A stretch of DNA of 40,420 nucleotides, taken from contig JAJYIT010000035.1 of the NCBI GenBank assembly GCA_021789975.1, positions 1-40,420 of the forward strand, in the 5' to 3' direction. This DNA comes from Bacteroidota bacterium (GTDB taxonomy: Bacteria; Bacteroidota; Ignavibacteria; Kryptoniales; JAKASW01). A program made the translations under genes and the position numbers. Of this stretch, positions 15,446 through 23,698 are shown piece after piece; position 1 is the stretch's first letter; every line of letters starts with the position of its first letter. The notes beneath the pieces were generated by a model, which had not been told where the DNA came from, ran no database searches, and was given only the letters and a program-made list of their open reading frames with translations.

Positions 15446-15595
15446 TCAAAAGTTGTAGCTGTCATAGAAGGTCACCAGCGCATATCGGACAGGTAATCTG
15501 GATGCGGACACAGTGCCATTGACGGTGCATGTGCCGGCGCGGACCGCAAAAGGGAGCAGTGCAGAAACAAGCAGAATCAATTGAACCGGTTTAAT
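15446..15595 (-). pseudogene. 5' fragment of a secreted-protein gene (signal peptide plus start of an Ig-like domain)
   Basis: On the minus strand the frame reads IKPVQLILLVSALLPFAVRA, a clean signal peptide, then GTCTVNGTVSASRLPVRYAL and VTFYDSYNF before TGA at 15448-15446. The part after the signal peptide resembles the first strands of a carboxypeptidase-regulatory-like domain found at the start of secreted proteins in this group. No ATG precedes it; TTG 15580 or ATT 15595 would be the start. A TATATTTG box lies just upstream. The product ends after about 50 residues, so it is a stub. Confidence 0.5.
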
Positions 15596-15931
15596 GTTGC
15601 AAATATAGGGGTTTGATTGTCAAGCGAAAAGTCTTGAATAGTCACTCAAAGACAAAATTCGGCCACTTTTTTTCGCCTGATAATCACTCTAGTCAGGCTT
15701 AGGTTGGATCCAAAAGCGCAAAACCTAACCAGACGTTGTCCTCTTACCGCCAAGCATCATGTGACCCCGTTTCCTCTCATTTGAACTTTGAATTTGACTT
15801 TAAGATAGTCAGGGATTAGCTTCATAGTGGAACACATGCCGAAGTCGTGCTTCGGGAGATGCGGGGGTCAAAGTGGCCCAGACCGCACTCCTTGCAAGCG
15901 CAGCGAACCCAAATCAAAAAGGAGGGATCAA
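15596..15931. other. Intergenic region upstream of the PUR-family gene
   Basis: The left part holds TATATTTG on the minus strand, a match to the Bacteroidota -7 consensus TAnnTTTG, placed to drive the secreted-protein stub; TTGACA lies upstream but with short spacing. The quasi-palindrome TTGAACCGGTTTAA lies at 15581-15594. The right part carries the leader of the PUR-family gene with a very strong AAGGAGGGA site. No other gene is visible. Confidence 0.45.
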
Positions 15932-16159
15932 ATGGCAAAAGTTGACGGAGAGACTATAAAGGTCTCTGGTGGCCAGCGGACTTACTTCCTAGATGTGAGG
16001 GAAGCTAAGAACGGATCGAAGTATCTTGTCCTTACCGAGAGCAAGAGAAATCCGGAGGGGAAATTCGACAAGCAGAAGATCATGATCTTCAAGGACCAAT
16101 TCCCACAGATCCTTGAAGCGATTAAGAAGGTTGCGCCGGAATTCGGTATCACTGCTTAG
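15932..16159 (+). CDS. PUR-family (DUF3276) DNA/RNA-binding protein
   Basis: 75 residues from ATG 15932, chosen because AAAAAGGAGGGATCAA precedes it; a frame open back to 15827 adds only implausible sequence. The sequence VSGGQRTYFLDVREAKNGSK then YLVLTESKR and KIMIFKDQFPQILEAIKKV shows the single PUR repeat (four strands and a helix) of DUF3276 proteins from Bacteroidota and spirochaetes. Such proteins bind single-stranded nucleic acids. The neighbour is SSB, which fits a nucleic-acid role. Confidence 0.9.
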   Translation: MAKVDGETIKVSGGQRTYFLDVREAKNGSKYLVLTESKRNPEGKFDKQKIMIFKDQFPQILEAIKKVAPEFGITA

Positions 16160-16224
16160 TGCTGCACACACCTTAGCCGACGGAGGAGAGCCAATCCGAC
16201 GACGTTGGGTTTCGCCCTCTTCCG

Positions 16225-16255
16225 TTTGAAAAATATTCCATCCCCTGTTAATTTG
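16225..16255 (+). promoter_or_regulatory. Candidate Bacteroidota-type promoter for ssb
   Basis: TTTG at 16225-16228 and TTAATTTG at 16248-16255 are separated by 19 bases, close to the TTTG-N19-TAnnTTTG pattern of Bacteroidota primary sigma factors (one mismatch). A TATAAT at 16260-16265 offers an alternative -10 element. The site is about 65 bases before the ssb start. Confidence 0.4.
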
Positions 16256-16320
16256 GTTGTATAATCCGACAAAAATTGGAACACCGGCGACTTGTCGCCC
16301 GGGAGTCGAAAGGAGAGAGT

Positions 16321-16740
16321 ATGGCACGGAGCGTAAACAAAGTAACGTTAATCGGAAACCTGGGAAAGGATCCTGAACTCCGCTACGCGCCGAGCGGATC
16401 GGCCGTCGCGAGTTTCAGCCTCGCGACGAGCGAACAGTGGAAAGATCACGAAGGGAATCCGCAAGAGCGAACATCATGGCACAACATAGTGGCATGGGGC
16501 AAACTCGCAGAGATCGCCGCGGAGTACCTCAAGAAGGGCAAGAAAGTTTACATCGAAGGTAGGCTGCAATACCGCGATTACGAGGGCAAGGACGGTAACA
16601 AGAGATACGTGACCGAGATAGTTGTAAGTGACCTCGTAATGTTGGGATCTCGCCAGGATGCCGGCGGAAATGAAAAAGAGGATACAGGACCAGGACCAGC
16701 CCCCGCTGTTTCAGAAGAAAAAGACGATCTCCCGTTCTGA
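16321..16740 (+). CDS. ssb: Single-stranded DNA-binding protein
   Basis: 139 residues from ATG 16321 with GAAAGGAGAGAGT directly before it. The OB-fold starts with [20 protein letters not shown] and includes [20 protein letters not shown] and [11 protein letters not shown] Gly/Pro/acidic linker follows, and the protein ends in DDLPF, the acidic tip that recruits replication and repair partners. It binds single-stranded DNA as a tetramer. The length is somewhat short because of a short linker. Confidence 0.95.
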   Translation: MARSVNKVTLIGNLGKDPELRYAPSGSAVASFSLATSEQWKDHEGNPQERTSWHNIVAWGKLAEIAAEYLKKGKKVYIEGRLQYRDYEGKDGNKRYVTEIVVSDLVMLGSRQDAGGNEKEDTGPGPAPAVSEEKDDLPF

Positions 16741-16741
16741 C

Positions 16742-16906
16742 ATGGATAAAGTGAAAATACACAACAACAGTGGAGCGGGCATAATATGGGTCGTAGGATG
16801 GCTGTTTACCATCGGATTTCTCAAGCTCACTTTCTGGAAGGGTGTGCTTGCCATAATCCTGTGGCCCTACTACATCGGTTCAAGCATCAGCGGATTGCTC
16901 AAATAA
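16742..16906 (+). CDS. Small two-helix membrane protein
   Basis: 54 residues from ATG 16742, one base after the ssb stop. MDKVKIHNNSGAGI is followed by hydrophobic segments IWVVGWLFTIGFLKLTFW and GVLAIILWPYYIGSSISGLL. I do not recognise a named family. The tight spacing suggests co-transcription with ssb, but no strong ribosome site is seen. The 28 residues open upstream in this frame overlap ssb and are not part of the call. Confidence 0.6.
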   Translation: MDKVKIHNNSGAGIIWVVGWLFTIGFLKLTFWKGVLAIILWPYYIGSSISGLLK

Positions 16907-16987
16907 CCTGCCAACGGCGCAGGGAGTAACAGCCCCGCCGGAATGCCGTTCGATGAGTGTAGTATACACCGAAGCACCGCTGTCGCT

Positions 16988-17752
16988 TCACTTAGCGGGC
17001 AGTTTTTGAAATTGCACGATGGTGGAATCCTTCGGGCCGACGACGTTTCTGAGTACTTCACCGAATTCCCGGAGTGCCGCGGGGCAGTTTCCTCGATAGC
17101 TTGATCCGTGCATAACGGCGAGAGTCCTCGGCACTAAGTCCCCCAGCATCTTCAATTGTTCTTCGGTGCGGTGGGTTAAGGCAATTGGATTAGTGAACAG
17201 CTTGTTCTGGTCTTCTACCAACGTCCTTCCCGCTACCCCAACGATATCCGATTCGACAAGTCCGGCAGGATTCCCACTCTGATAAAGAATGTCGGATGAG
17301 AACAGAACTCTGTTTGTCTCCTCGAAAAGGAGACCCGCATCCCAGCCATGAGGGAGATGTGGCGTTGATAGAAACCGGAAACTGAATTTCCCCGTTCCTA
17401 TCCGGTCATCGTGCAACATACCCACCACAGGTCGCACCGCAAAATCATTCATATTTATTCCCGCACATACGTCACTACAGAATGCCTGGGCTTCCGGAGC
17501 GATCTGCATCCATTCGTTCAGCGCGCCACATTCATCAGCTTCAAAGTGGCTGAAGCCGATCCACCGTAAAGTTGAAAGATCTATGAGTTTTGCAACTGAA
17601 CCGAGCACTTCCTCAAAAAGAAATCTTTGCCCCGTATGCCACAGCAAAGGCTCTTCGTCTCTTACCAGGAACTGGTTCATCTGCATATTCACTTCCGGTA
17701 AGAATGTTGATATCCGAAAAATATCTGGTGCTATCTCTCTGATCTTTTCCAT
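16988..17752 (-). CDS. Metallo-beta-lactamase-fold protein of the FprA/ODP (oxygen-sensor diiron) type
   Basis: 254 residues. The first metal motif is HFEADE (His69, Glu71, Asp73), the HxExD form of flavodiiron and ODP proteins rather than HxHxDH. His132 or His135 in TPHLPHGWD, Asp154 in FSSDIL and His215 in VMHGSSYRG complete a diiron site. There is no flavodoxin domain, so this is a stand-alone ODP-type protein, as in oxygen-sensing chemotaxis or related proteins. The gene converges on ssb and its small follower. There is no clear ribosome site. A function as oxygen sensor or reductase partner is inferred. Confidence 0.8.
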   Translation of the reverse strand: MEKIREIAPDIFRISTFLPEVNMQMNQFLVRDEEPLLWHTGQRFLFEEVLGSVAKLIDLSTLRWIGFSHFEADECGALNEWMQIAPEAQAFCSDVCAGINMNDFAVRPVVGMLHDDRIGTGKFSFRFLSTPHLPHGWDAGLLFEETNRVLFSSDILYQSGNPAGLVESDIVGVAGRTLVEDQNKLFTNPIALTHRTEEQLKMLGDLVPRTLAVMHGSSYRGNCPAALREFGEVLRNVVGPKDSTIVQFQKLPAK

Positions 17753-18185
17753 TTTTGAGTCTTGTCCATATGCCTATCTTTTTAACAACGCAGGTGTAGT
17801 TTAGATTCCACCAGAAGGTGCTAAAGTCAATGACGATCCCGGATTATGGGACGTACCCGCAAAGCCTGATAGAATTGAGAGTCAAAAGGAATGAATCGAA
17901 GGTGTCTTTATGGATTCATTGGATCATGAATTGACAAAATTGACCCGCCTGCGGATCTTCGATATTTGGAACCGTGCGAAATCCGGCGAGAACTTGGGAT
18001 GAACCCGAACGTACTATCCGATACATTCTGAACATTCCTGCAAAAGAGGGGCTTGTGCAGACGCGGGAAAACTGGCCACGGTCATACGTAAAACATAGAT
18101 TTCTGGAATGGCCAGGATTAAGTGCAGGCATCCTGACCAGCTCTTGACAACAGACATCTCCTTTTCCGATCAATCATCAAGACAC
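17753..18185. other. Intergenic region without a recognisable gene
   Basis: 433 bases upstream of the MBL-fold gene and beyond the terminator of the minus-strand block. The left end should contain the MBL gene's promoter. The remainder has short frames on both strands, including an 85-codon minus-strand frame, that look like degraded coding DNA but match nothing I know. Confidence 0.4.
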
Positions 18186-18224
18186 AAAAAAAACCCGCCC
18201 CGGTATGTCTCTACCGAGACGGGT
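18186..18224 (-). terminator. Rho-independent terminator closing the minus-strand block
   Basis: Read on the minus strand, ACCCG-TCT-CGGTA pairs with TACCG-GGG-CGGGT around GAGACA, with a three-base internal mismatch, and is followed by eight T residues. It lies about 75 bases after the stop of the small membrane protein gene and ends the 22-kb unidirectional block. Confidence 0.8.
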
Positions 18225-18298
18225 CAGTCTTAAGGAGAAGTGACTATTTATTTGAAGCTTAACTTCGCATCAATCCATCATTTGCGCAGAAGATCAGG

Positions 18299-18520
18299 TC
18301 AACTCGTCTTGTGCGGACGGAAGATGACAGAATATACAGATCCAATCACAATCAGGAGAATTCCCCACCATATTCCAAAGTGGAGGTACCCCAGCACGAC
18401 TCCGGTATGGGAAACAGGATGAACGGCATCATATACGTTCTGTGCTGCTATGATGATTCCATACATGAGAAGAAGCAGTCCGATAAAAAACCAGACGGAT
18501 ATTCTTTCAGTTCTGTCCAT
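18299..18520 (-). CDS. Small two-helix membrane protein following the symporter gene
   Basis: 73 residues: MDRTERISVWFF, a first helix (FIGLLLLMYGIIIAAQNVY), a loop with His residues (AVHPVSHTGVVLGYLHFG) and a second helix (IWWGILLIVIGSVYSVIF) with a basic tail. It starts seven bases after the symporter stop and is followed by the terminator, so it is almost surely co-transcribed with it. I do not recognise a family. A role as an accessory subunit of the symporter is inferred from position and size. Confidence 0.65.
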   Translation of the reverse strand: MDRTERISVWFFIGLLLLMYGIIIAAQNVYDAVHPVSHTGVVLGYLHFGIWWGILLIVIGSVYSVIFRPHKTS

Positions 18521-18527
18521 TTCTGAA

Positions 18528-20261
18528 TTACCAAAAGGCTATGTTTAGCGCGACAAGTACGATGAATACGATGACTGCCCAGAAAATCGGACGCTTCCAC
18601 ACCGGGAGATCACCCTCCGATGGAAGTACGGTACAACCTCTGACAAGTCCGTTCAACTCCGCCTCGGTCTTCGGCTCCGTCATATAGCTCACAACTATGG
18701 TTACGATAACCGTTATGATCCAGCACCACAGACCGCGATACATGTCGTCGGCCATCGGTTTTGCATACTTTGAAAGTGCTATAATACGCAGGGATGCCGG
18801 ATCAATTTTGGTCCAGACATACATCCCGATTGACGAGACTGTCCCGGCAAGAAGTCCCCAGAATCCGCCGGCTGCAGTTGTCCTCTTCCACAACATGCCG
18901 AGTATGACGGTGCCGAAAAGCGGTGCAATAAAAAAGCTGAAGAGTGCCTGGACATAATCCATGATGGACGCGAATTGCATGACAAGATATGCCGTACCGA
19001 TGCTGATAAAGACACCAATAATGGTCGACCATCTTCCCATCTTCAAATAGTACTCGTCCGACCGTTCTTTCTTCGCCAGCCTGACGTGAATCGGGCGATA
19101 AATATCGTACGTCCAAACGGTCGAGAAAGCCGTGACGTTGCCCGCCATGCCCGACATGAAACCTGCAATCAACGCCGTCACGCCGAGCCCGAGGAGTCCT
19201 GGGCCGGCGTACCGTGCGAGCATTAACGGAAGGACTTCGTTGTAGCTGTAAGCGCCTGTTGCATTAGCCTGTGCCTGTCCCACCAAACCCGGCATGACAG
19301 CCAACCCTATTAGTCCGGGCAGGATCACGATAAACGGGATAAACATTTTGAAACTTGCACCGATAATAGGGGCCATTTTTGCGGATCGCAAATCTTTTGC
19401 GGAAAGAAGACGCTGGACCACGAGAAAATCAGTGGCCCAGTATCCAAATGAAAGCACAAATCCCTGAGCGAAAATAATTCCTATCCAATTGATGCCCATC
19501 GGATTTGCCTGGAACGAGCCGAGCGTGCTCCAGAGATGCGTGTAATTTCCCGCTGGAAAATTCTGGTGTATTCTTGCAACGAGTCCTGTCCAGCCCCCGG
19601 TCTCGACAAGCCCGAGTACCGGAATGACCAGCGCACCGAGCCAAATCAACATGAACTGGAGCACCTCATTGAATATCGCCGACAGCAATCCACCGAGCAC
19701 GACATAAATCATCACGGTGATCGAAGACACCCAGATACTGAAGTCGATGCTCCAGCCCAGAATGACTTTCATAACCAATGCCATCGCGAACATGTTAACA
19801 CCGCTCATCAGGACGGTCATGAATGCGAACGAAACGGCCGACAGCATGCTTGTGGATTCTCCATAACGCAACTTTAGGTACCCCGGGACAGAGTGCGTCT
19901 TGCTGATATAGTAAAACGGCATCATCACGATGGCTAGAAAGAGCATGGCTGGTATTGCACCGACCCAATACCATTGTGTCGCCAGGATGCCGTATTCGTA
20001 AGCCGACGCCGCCCAACCCATGAGCTCCAGCGAGCCCAGGTTCGCCGAAAGGAAAGCAAGCCCCGCAACCCACGCGGTCATCTTTCTCCCGGCCAGGAAG
20101 AAATCCTCGCCCGTTTTGGTGAACTTCGAGAGGTAGTAGCCGATTCCGAGGACAAAAAGGAAATACAGCCCGATTATGAGGGAATCGGACCACCCAAGCG
20201 ACGGGAGAGCCATGGAACCAAATAGAACGAGGGGGACGGTCTCAGCGAAACAAAAAAGCAT
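18528..20261 (-). CDS. Sodium:solute symporter (SSS/SGLT family)
   Basis: 577 residues with about 14 predicted helices. TKTGEDFFLAGRKMTAWVAG near the N-terminus is the SSS signature region, followed by FLSANLGSLELMGWAASAYE and later FGYWATDFLVVQRLLSAKD, typical of SGLT-type sugar and inositol symporters. ATG 20261 is preceded by AAGGAGAG and lies 13 bases after the GH92 stop. Position after iol and mannosidase genes points to myo-inositol or mannose as substrate; the sequence alone does not decide. It probably couples uptake to sodium. Confidence 0.88.
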   Translation of the reverse strand: MLFCFAETVPLVLFGSMALPSLGWSDSLIIGLYFLFVLGIGYYLSKFTKTGEDFFLAGRKMTAWVAGLAFLSANLGSLELMGWAASAYEYGILATQWYWVGAIPAMLFLAIVMMPFYYISKTHSVPGYLKLRYGESTSMLSAVSFAFMTVLMSGVNMFAMALVMKVILGWSIDFSIWVSSITVMIYVVLGGLLSAIFNEVLQFMLIWLGALVIPVLGLVETGGWTGLVARIHQNFPAGNYTHLWSTLGSFQANPMGINWIGIIFAQGFVLSFGYWATDFLVVQRLLSAKDLRSAKMAPIIGASFKMFIPFIVILPGLIGLAVMPGLVGQAQANATGAYSYNEVLPLMLARYAGPGLLGLGVTALIAGFMSGMAGNVTAFSTVWTYDIYRPIHVRLAKKERSDEYYLKMGRWSTIIGVFISIGTAYLVMQFASIMDYVQALFSFFIAPLFGTVILGMLWKRTTAAGGFWGLLAGTVSSIGMYVWTKIDPASLRIIALSKYAKPMADDMYRGLWCWIITVIVTIVVSYMTEPKTEAELNGLVRGCTVLPSEGDLPVWKRPIFWAVIVFIVLVALNIAFW

Positions 20262-20274
20262 ATCTCTCCTTATC

Positions 20275-22575
20275 TCACCTGAATGTTGGAGACATTATTT
20301 TATCTCCCCATTTCGAGGAACGAGGCCCCATATTGAAGACCAGCATTCCACCTTTGACGATATCCTTGTGCAGAATCCAAGCCTGATTGAACGGTCTTCC
20401 GTCGAGAGTCGCCGACTGGATGTAGACGTTCTTGTCCGAAAGATTCTTGGCCAGTATTTCAAATTGAGCGCCATCCTCAAGGTGCAGGACAGTTTTCTTG
20501 AGGAAAGGAGAAGTAATGAGATAGTAGGGCTGACCCGCGTTCGGATAAATTCCCATCATGTGAAACGCGAGCCATGATGACATCGCTCCGGAATCGTCGT
20601 TTCCCGGAAGTCCGTCGGGCGCCGAAGTGAATCTCTTATCGATTATTTCTCTCGTACGCCGACTGCTGAGATCGGGTCTCCCGATCCAGTGATACAGGCA
20701 TGACGTAAGGAAGTCGTGTTCATTGCCAGCGTGATAATACCCGTTGTCGAAGAAAGTATCCAGCCTTTTCTCGAATGCCTTATTTCCTCCGCACTTCTTA
20801 ATCAATTCAGGAACGTTTTGCGGAACGTACAGAGAATACTCCCATGAAGTGGCCTCGTAAAAGAAACCGGACCACCAGCTTACACACAGCGGCCATTCCT
20901 CGGTCAACGGCGTGTAGCGCACGTACGTTCTGCGACGGTACTGTATGTTGCACTGAAAGCTGTCGACCCATGCACCGGATTCGTCCTTCGGCATGATGAA
21001 TCCGCGTGAGCCATGATCCTCGATGTTTCTCCAGAGATTCTTCCAATTGTTGGATTGTCTGATAAATCGCCGGTAGATGCTATAGCGTCCCAGACCCTTG
21101 GCAACCTCGGCGATGCAGAAATCATCGTAGGAATATTCCATTGTCCTTGTACCTGCGCGCACGAACTTTGTAGAGACGTATCCGAGACGGTTATAGTCCG
21201 AAAGGCCTCCTCTTCCCTCTTTGTCCTGGCCACCTCCCGGGGGGATGTTTGCATCCTTGAGCATCGCCACGAGAGCTTCATCGTAGTCGATCCCTCTGAG
21301 CTTCTTCATGTAAGCGTCTGCGATCACAACTTCAGCATTAGAGCCGCCCTGCGTCCGGCCATTACAGTTGCCGCTCCTGCCGTCAGGCAAATAGCCGTCG
21401 TGTTCATAAATATTGAGGAGCGCATTCACGATGGAGACCATGCGTGATGGATCGATAAGAGTGATAAGAGGATCGCAGCTGCGGAAGGTGTCCCAAATCG
21501 TGTAGAAGTCATCATAGTAAGGTTTGAAGGACAGCCATAGCGGATTCTCACCGGTCCTGTCTACCGGCATCAACATGGTGTGATATAATGCCGTGTAGAA
21601 CATCGTCTTCTGGTCGGGCGTCCCATCAACTACGACCCTATCGAACAGGCTTTCCCATTTATCGCGAGCCTGCTGTTCCACCTTGCTGAAGTCCCAACCT
21701 GGCACTTCGGCTCCTATGTTGTGCCCCGCCTTAAGAGAGCTGATGAAGGATATTCCTACTTTCACTCCTATCGTGTCGTTTCCACGCGAGTCAAAATAGA
21801 GAAACGCTCCAGTCTTCTCACCTGAATCGTATTGAGTCCGGATTCCAGGGGCAATTTTTTCGCCCTTCCATGTTCCATAGCCGACAAATGGGCGGTCGAA
21901 GATTGCGTAGAAATAAACGGTGTACGTGTTGCCGTTGTTCCAACCTCCGCGTATCCTGGTGTATCCGTCTAAGGAGCTGTCGGACAGTATCTGTACCTGT
22001 GATCCGACAAATTGCTGAGCCTCGCGGTAGTTCGGGACTGGTTCTTCACCGAGAAAAAATCCTGCGTCGATTTTCACTCCGGCTTTGCCGGCCTTATTGA
22101 AGATGCAGCGATAGAGTGCAACTCGTTCCGCTGCAGTAATTTCTACTTTGACGTCCCATCTCTTGAGGTTAACACTGTAATATCCGAGGCTTGCAACTTC
22201 GTCCGAACGAAGTGACGAAAGGTGTGTTGAGCTGAAATCGCCCATGAAAGGCATCAAAGATATGTTTCCATATTTCGGGCCGCCTCCAGTGCCGCTGGTG
22301 TGCACCTGGCTGAATCCCATGATCGGCACAGTGGGATCGCCAACGTATCCGCTGGTGGAGTGCAGACTACAGTCAGGTCCGGGCTTCACCATCCCGAATG
22401 GGCAGCACGGACCAACGAAAACATTTCCTCCTCCACGCGATCCTATGAGCGGATCCACGTAGCTGTAAAGATGTTGAGCTTTGCCGGTAGATGCAAGAAA
22501 GACGAGAAGGACAATTAACGTGGCACCACTTTGAGAAAGAATTTTTGCGGGCGAATAACCTGACTCCGGTTTCAT
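20275..22575 (-). CDS. GH92 alpha-mannosidase, exported
   Basis: 766 residues with a signal peptide (TLIVLLVFLASTGKAQ, about 19-34). The mature protein begins YVDPLIGSRGGGNVFVGPCC, the GH92 start, with PFGMVKPGPD, GFSQVHTSGTG and, near residue 655, GNDDSGAMSSWLAFHMMGIY, the conserved catalytic region. GH92 enzymes are calcium-dependent exo-alpha-mannosidases (mostly alpha-1,2) acting on N-glycans, yeast mannan and related mannosides. AGGGAGGT lies before ATG 22575. The gene starts 57 bases after the iolG stop and is coupled to the symporter gene. Confidence 0.92.
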   Translation of the reverse strand: MKPESGYSPAKILSQSGATLIVLLVFLASTGKAQHLYSYVDPLIGSRGGGNVFVGPCCPFGMVKPGPDCSLHSTSGYVGDPTVPIMGFSQVHTSGTGGGPKYGNISLMPFMGDFSSTHLSSLRSDEVASLGYYSVNLKRWDVKVEITAAERVALYRCIFNKAGKAGVKIDAGFFLGEEPVPNYREAQQFVGSQVQILSDSSLDGYTRIRGGWNNGNTYTVYFYAIFDRPFVGYGTWKGEKIAPGIRTQYDSGEKTGAFLYFDSRGNDTIGVKVGISFISSLKAGHNIGAEVPGWDFSKVEQQARDKWESLFDRVVVDGTPDQKTMFYTALYHTMLMPVDRTGENPLWLSFKPYYDDFYTIWDTFRSCDPLITLIDPSRMVSIVNALLNIYEHDGYLPDGRSGNCNGRTQGGSNAEVVIADAYMKKLRGIDYDEALVAMLKDANIPPGGGQDKEGRGGLSDYNRLGYVSTKFVRAGTRTMEYSYDDFCIAEVAKGLGRYSIYRRFIRQSNNWKNLWRNIEDHGSRGFIMPKDESGAWVDSFQCNIQYRRRTYVRYTPLTEEWPLCVSWWSGFFYEATSWEYSLYVPQNVPELIKKCGGNKAFEKRLDTFFDNGYYHAGNEHDFLTSCLYHWIGRPDLSSRRTREIIDKRFTSAPDGLPGNDDSGAMSSWLAFHMMGIYPNAGQPYYLITSPFLKKTVLHLEDGAQFEILAKNLSDKNVYIQSATLDGRPFNQAWILHKDIVKGGMLVFNMGPRSSKWGDKIMSPTFR

Positions 22576-22632
22576 CCGAGAGACCTCCCTCGATGCGATA
22601 CCATATATTTTCTAATTAGATGATATGCTGGT

Positions 22633-23685
22633 CTACGCGTACGGAGCAGTCTTTCTTTTGATGGCGTTCATATCCAATACCTCGGAGACTTTCACCGGCC
22701 TTTTTTTCGCGAGCGATTTCTTTGCTGCCAATCCAATCGCTATCGACAACAAACCGTCTCTCCCGCCGACAGGCACAGGACGATCTTCGGCGATGGCCCG
22801 GCAGAATTCTTTCATCTCGCTCGCATAGGCTTCGACATATCTATCCATGAAGAAGTTGAGCGGCAGAGACGAATGGACGCCGTCCCTGCTGTAGTAGTCA
22901 TGGTTATCAGGCGCATTATTATCTACTTTCACCATGCCGTTCGAGCCAAAAATTTCTACTCTTTGATCATAACCGTATACAGCCTGCCTGCTGTTATCAA
23001 TCACTCCGAAGGCGCCATTTTCAAACTTCAAAGTTATTACTGCGGTATCGACGTCGCCAGCCTGTCCTATCCTTTCATCAACCCGTACGCCTCCGAAGAC
23101 GGAAATCTCGTCGACTTCGCTTCCCACTATATATCGCGCCATGTCAAAATCGTGGATAGTCATGTCCAGGAACATTCCGCCAGACGCCGCGACATATTCA
23201 GGAGGCGGGGGAGCCGGGTCTCTCGAAGTAATCTTGAGAATATGGGGTTCTCCGATTTTCCCGCCTGTGACCATCTCCTTAATCTTTTTGAAGTTAGGAT
23301 CAAATCTCCTGTTGAAACCGACCATGAATTTTACACCCGATTCTTCAACGGCTTCAAGCGCCCTTTTTATGTCGTTCAAATCCAGCGCCACCGGCTTCTC
23401 ACAAAAGATATGCTTGCCGGCTTTCGCCGCCGCAATCACGTACTCTGCGTGTGTCTCAGTAGGTGAGCATATCAGGACGGCGTCTACATCCCGGTTCGCT
23501 ACGACGTCAATATAGTTATCTGAAACTTGCGTTATCATGTATTTATCGGCCAATTCTCGCGCCGCCGAAATATCTATGTCCACAACGGCCACAACTTCGG
23601 CCTCAGCGATTCTCTGAGCAATGGTCTCGGTATGGACTCTACCAATTCGACCCGCCCCGATAACTCCAATCCCAATCTTATCCAT
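22633..23685 (-). CDS. iolG: Inositol 2-dehydrogenase
   Basis: 350 residues, GFO/IDH/MocA family. The NAD-binding motif GVIGAGRIGRVH is at residues 7-18, the EKP motif in HIFCEKPVAL at about 92-101, and the C-terminal alpha/beta domain carries GMFLDMTIHDFDMARYI with the substrate Asp/His. It oxidises myo-inositol to 2-keto-myo-inositol (scyllo-inosose). CAGGGA precedes the ATG. It is the last gene of the iol run and follows iolE by 13 bases. Other family members oxidise other polyols; the iol context decides the call. Confidence 0.9.
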   Translation of the reverse strand: MDKIGIGVIGAGRIGRVHTETIAQRIAEAEVVAVVDIDISAARELADKYMITQVSDNYIDVVANRDVDAVLICSPTETHAEYVIAAAKAGKHIFCEKPVALDLNDIKRALEAVEESGVKFMVGFNRRFDPNFKKIKEMVTGGKIGEPHILKITSRDPAPPPPEYVAASGGMFLDMTIHDFDMARYIVGSEVDEISVFGGVRVDERIGQAGDVDTAVITLKFENGAFGVIDNSRQAVYGYDQRVEIFGSNGMVKVDNNAPDNHDYYSRDGVHSSLPLNFFMDRYVEAYASEMKEFCRAIAEDRPVPVGGRDGLLSIAIGLAAKKSLAKKRPVKVSEVLDMNAIKRKTAPYA

Positions 23686-23698
23686 AGTTCCCTGAAAG

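Noticed and set aside
17916-18173. 85-codon minus-strand ORF
   Set aside because: No recognisable motif, no ribosome site, composition like degraded or non-coding DNA.
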